A stretch of DNA of 7,146 bases from CALMJB01 sp963977945 (lineage in GTDB: Bacteria > Actinomycetota > Actinomycetes > Nanopelagicales > Nanopelagicaceae): NCBI GenBank assembly GCA_963977945.1, contig CAXBQO010000055.1:1-7146 (forward strand), given 5' to 3'. The notes below the pieces were generated by a model, which was not told where the DNA came from, made no database searches, and saw only the letters and a list, made by a program, of their open reading frames with translations. Shown piece after piece: positions 5,259-7,146 of the stretch (positions within the stretch are counted from its first letter, which is position 1; the number at the start of each line of letters is the position of its first letter). The position numbers and the translations under genes were made by a program.

Positions 5259-6633
5259 TCAATATTGGTTCGCCTAAAGAACTAACATCACCGGCTCCTA
5301 AAGTGATAATTACATCGCCAGGTTTTGCCATATTGCAGATTTCCTCCACCGCTTCAATCATGGCTGGTTGAAATTTTGCTTTTGTGTTTGGTAAATGTTT
5401 AGCAATTGATAAGCCAGAAACTCCAGCAATTGCAGTTTCGCTGGCGGCATAGATTTCTAGAATGATGGCAAAATCGCAGGCGGCCAGCGATTGGGCAAAC
5501 TCTTTTTCAAAAGCCTGAGTTCTACTGAATCTGTGTGGTTGGAAAATCACTAAGACTCGACCAGCCCCGGCAAAACTTCTCGCTGCTTTTAAAGTTGCGC
5601 TGATCTCGGTTGGATGATGACCATAATCATCGACTACCCGAACCCCATTTTGCATACCTTTTAATTCAAAGCGACGCTTCGTGCCAGAGTAGTTATTAAC
5701 CCCCGCCAAAATTGAAGTTGGTTCAAAACCTAGGTGCAACGCGGTAGCAAAAACTGCGGTGGCATTTAAAGCGTTGTGTTCTCCGGGAATCTGCAGTTGC
5801 AATTGTTGCGACTTATTTTGGCTACTAATCGCTGATGCAATATTGATTTTAGCGGTAGTGGTTTGGTTGTTAACTTTTATATCGCTGATCTGAAATTCGG
5901 CTACATCGCTTTTGCCATATGTAATTATTTTTAAATCTCCTCTAGCGATTTGTGTGAGTAATTTTGCTACCCCGGGGTCAGAGATATCGGCAACTAAAAA
6001 GCCATTTGGCGCAATGCTGTTAACGAAATCTAAAAATGCTGCTTCAACATCGGCCAGATTTTTAAAGTGATCAACATGGTCAAGTTCAATGTTTGTGATG
6101 ATGGCGCCAGTTGGTTTGTAAGCTAAAAATGAACCATCGGATTCATCCGCCTCGGCAATAAAGAAATTGCCTTTTCCATTGTGGGCGTTGATTCCGCTGG
6201 CATTTATTGTGCCGCCAATCGCGAACGAAGGATCGGCGCCACAGTTTTGTAAGGCAACGGTAAGCATCGCAGTTGTAGTGGTTTTGCCGTGAGTTCCGGC
6301 GATCGCAATAGAAGTTTGATTTTGCATTAACCATGAAAGCGCTTCGGCTCGCTCGATAACCATTAGCCCAGCTGATTTTGCCGCTAGTAATTCGGGATTT
6401 TTATCGTTGATTGCTGCCGACTTCACTATTACTTGAGCATCGCCCACATTTTTTTCGGCATGCCCAACATAAGTTTTTGCGCCATGAGTTGCTAAAGATT
6501 TTAAAATCGCAGAATCAGATTTATCTGATCCGGAAACTGTCATTCCCCGATCTAGCATTATTCGAGCGATTCCACTCATGCCCGAACCACCGATTCCGAT
6601 AAAGTGAATGCTTTTTCCGGTTAGATCAAACAT
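5239..6633 (-). CDS. murC: UDP-N-acetylmuramate--L-alanine ligase MurC
   Basis: MurC uses ATP to join L-alanine to UDP-MurNAc, the first step of the peptide stem of peptidoglycan, in the cytoplasm. The 464-residue length is typical. The N-terminal Rossmann domain begins with HFIGIGGSGMSGIA (10-23), which binds the UDP-MurNAc. The central ATPase domain has the P-loop GTHGKTTTT (113-121), EADESDGSF (161-169) and NIELDHVDHF (181-190). The C-terminal domain carries GEHNALNATA (284-293), DDYGHHPTEI (335-344), FQPHRFSRT (364-372) and LGAGDV (445-450). GTHGKT together with DDYGHHP is diagnostic of MurC among Mur ligases. It starts at ATG 18 bases after the murG stop, with no clear Shine-Dalgarno. 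Its stop codon lies in an 11-bp tandem repeat. Confidence 0.98.
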   Translation of the reverse strand: MFDLTGKSIHFIGIGGSGMSGIARIMLDRGMTVSGSDKSDSAILKSLATHGAKTYVGHAEKNVGDAQVIVKSAAINDKNPELLAAKSAGLMVIERAEALSWLMQNQTSIAIAGTHGKTTTTAMLTVALQNCGADPSFAIGGTINASGINAHNGKGNFFIAEADESDGSFLAYKPTGAIITNIELDHVDHFKNLADVEAAFLDFVNSIAPNGFLVADISDPGVAKLLTQIARGDLKIITYGKSDVAEFQISDIKVNNQTTTAKINIASAISSQNKSQQLQLQIPGEHNALNATAVFATALHLGFEPTSILAGVNNYSGTKRRFELKGMQNGVRVVDDYGHHPTEISATLKAARSFAGAGRVLVIFQPHRFSRTQAFEKEFAQSLAACDFAIILEIYAASETAIAGVSGLSIAKHLPNTKAKFQPAMIEAVEEICNMAKPGDVIITLGAGDVSSLGEPILNKLSTN

Positions 6634-6651
6634 ATTTGCAGTTCTATTGGG

Positions 6652-7146
6652 TTATCTACTCTTGCGATCTACAAATTCCAGCACATCATTTGCCAGCAAC
6701 GTAGCAGCACTTTTTTCTATGGCAATTTTTGGTTTGTAATTATTTGCCCGTTGCAGAATCTGATCAAAATTGCTCATAAGCCAAGAAGCGTTGAACTGAT
6801 CATTTGCGATTAATTGGGCAGCGCCAGCTCGCTCTAAATCTTGTGCATTTGCAGCTTGTTCACCATTTCCAATTGGCAGTGGCACCAAAATTGCATACTT
6901 TCCAACAACTGCAAGTTCGCCACAGGTTAACGCTCCACTTCTAGCGATTACTAAATCGCAAGCCAGATATGCCGAGGCCATGTCATCTATGTATGAAAGT
7001 GGCAGATAATTTTCAGTTTTTAGCGGCAAAGCATTATCGCGACCAACTGCATGTACTACTTGAATTTGATTTTCAGTAAAAAAAGACATGCTTTGCATAA
7101 TTGCTTCATTGATATGACGTGAACCTTGTGAGCCGCCAAATACCAA
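6652..7146 (-). CDS. murG: UDP-N-acetylglucosamine--lipid I GlcNAc transferase MurG, C-terminal part (5' end outside the window)
   Basis: MurG moves GlcNAc from UDP-GlcNAc onto lipid I at the inner face of the membrane, giving lipid II. Only the C-terminal 164 or so residues are present; the frame is open to the window edge, where the codon is TTG (leucine) and not a start. The fragment opens with the FGGSQGSRHIN loop at the start of the GT-B C-terminal domain. It contains YIDDMASAYLACDLVIARSGA, then the donor-binding block TCGELAVVGKYAILVPLP and IGNGEQAANA, with the Glu and Gln residues that hold UDP-GlcNAc. The family usually has about 350-370 residues, so roughly the N-terminal half is missing. 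murC follows after 18 bases, consistent with one operon. Confidence 0.96.
   Translation of the reverse strand: MVFGGSQGSRHINEAIMQSMSFFTENQIQVVHAVGRDNALPLKTENYLPLSYIDDMASAYLACDLVIARSGALTCGELAVVGKYAILVPLPIGNGEQAANAQDLERAGAAQLIANDQFNASWLMSNFDQILQRANNYKPKIAIEKSAATLLANDVLEFVDRKSR

Noticed and set aside
6143..6334. A 63-codon minus-strand frame within murC
   Set aside because: It is a shifted reading of the MurC P-loop region and has no support of its own.

Overview
The window is a piece of the division and cell wall (dcw) cluster of an actinobacterium with unusually AT-rich DNA. The actinobacterial call rests on the gene order murG-murC-ftsQ-ftsZ-pgeF-yggS-sepF-yggT, the absence of ftsA with SepF present, the actinobacterial form of the FtsZ nucleotide-binding loop (AGEGGGTGTGG), and a C-terminal IleRS domain of the type found in actinobacteria. 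The A+T bias and short intergenic gaps point to a streamlined genome. A freshwater acI / Nanopelagicales relative is my best guess, but that is inference and was not tested by any search.

Layout: positions 1-847 (+) hold the 3' end of ileS. Everything from 7146 down to 844 is on the minus strand and reads, in transcription order: murG (3' part only, cut by the window end), murC, ftsQ, a 240-base gap carrying palindromes and a possible promoter, ftsZ, a 57-base gap, pgeF, yggS (overlapping pgeF by 4 bases), sepF and yggT. ileS and yggT converge and overlap by 4 bases, sharing a TTAA palindrome that supplies both stop codons.

Function: MurG makes lipid II from lipid I. MurC adds L-alanine to UDP-MurNAc. 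PgeF is a peptidoglycan-precursor editing enzyme. FtsZ forms the Z-ring, SepF anchors it to the membrane, and FtsQ belongs to the FtsQ-B-L divisome complex. YggS is a PLP-homeostasis protein and YggT a small membrane protein, both habitual neighbours of sepF. DivIVA/Wag31, which usually follows yggT in actinobacteria, is absent here: the next gene is ileS on the opposite strand.

I see no mobile element, CRISPR array, RNA gene or unknown gene system. The items worth a second look are non-coding: two hairpins stacked just ahead of the ftsZ ribosome binding site, an 11-bp tandem duplication across the murC stop codon, the stop-codon-sharing convergent junction with divIVA missing, and a possible leaderless start for pgeF.
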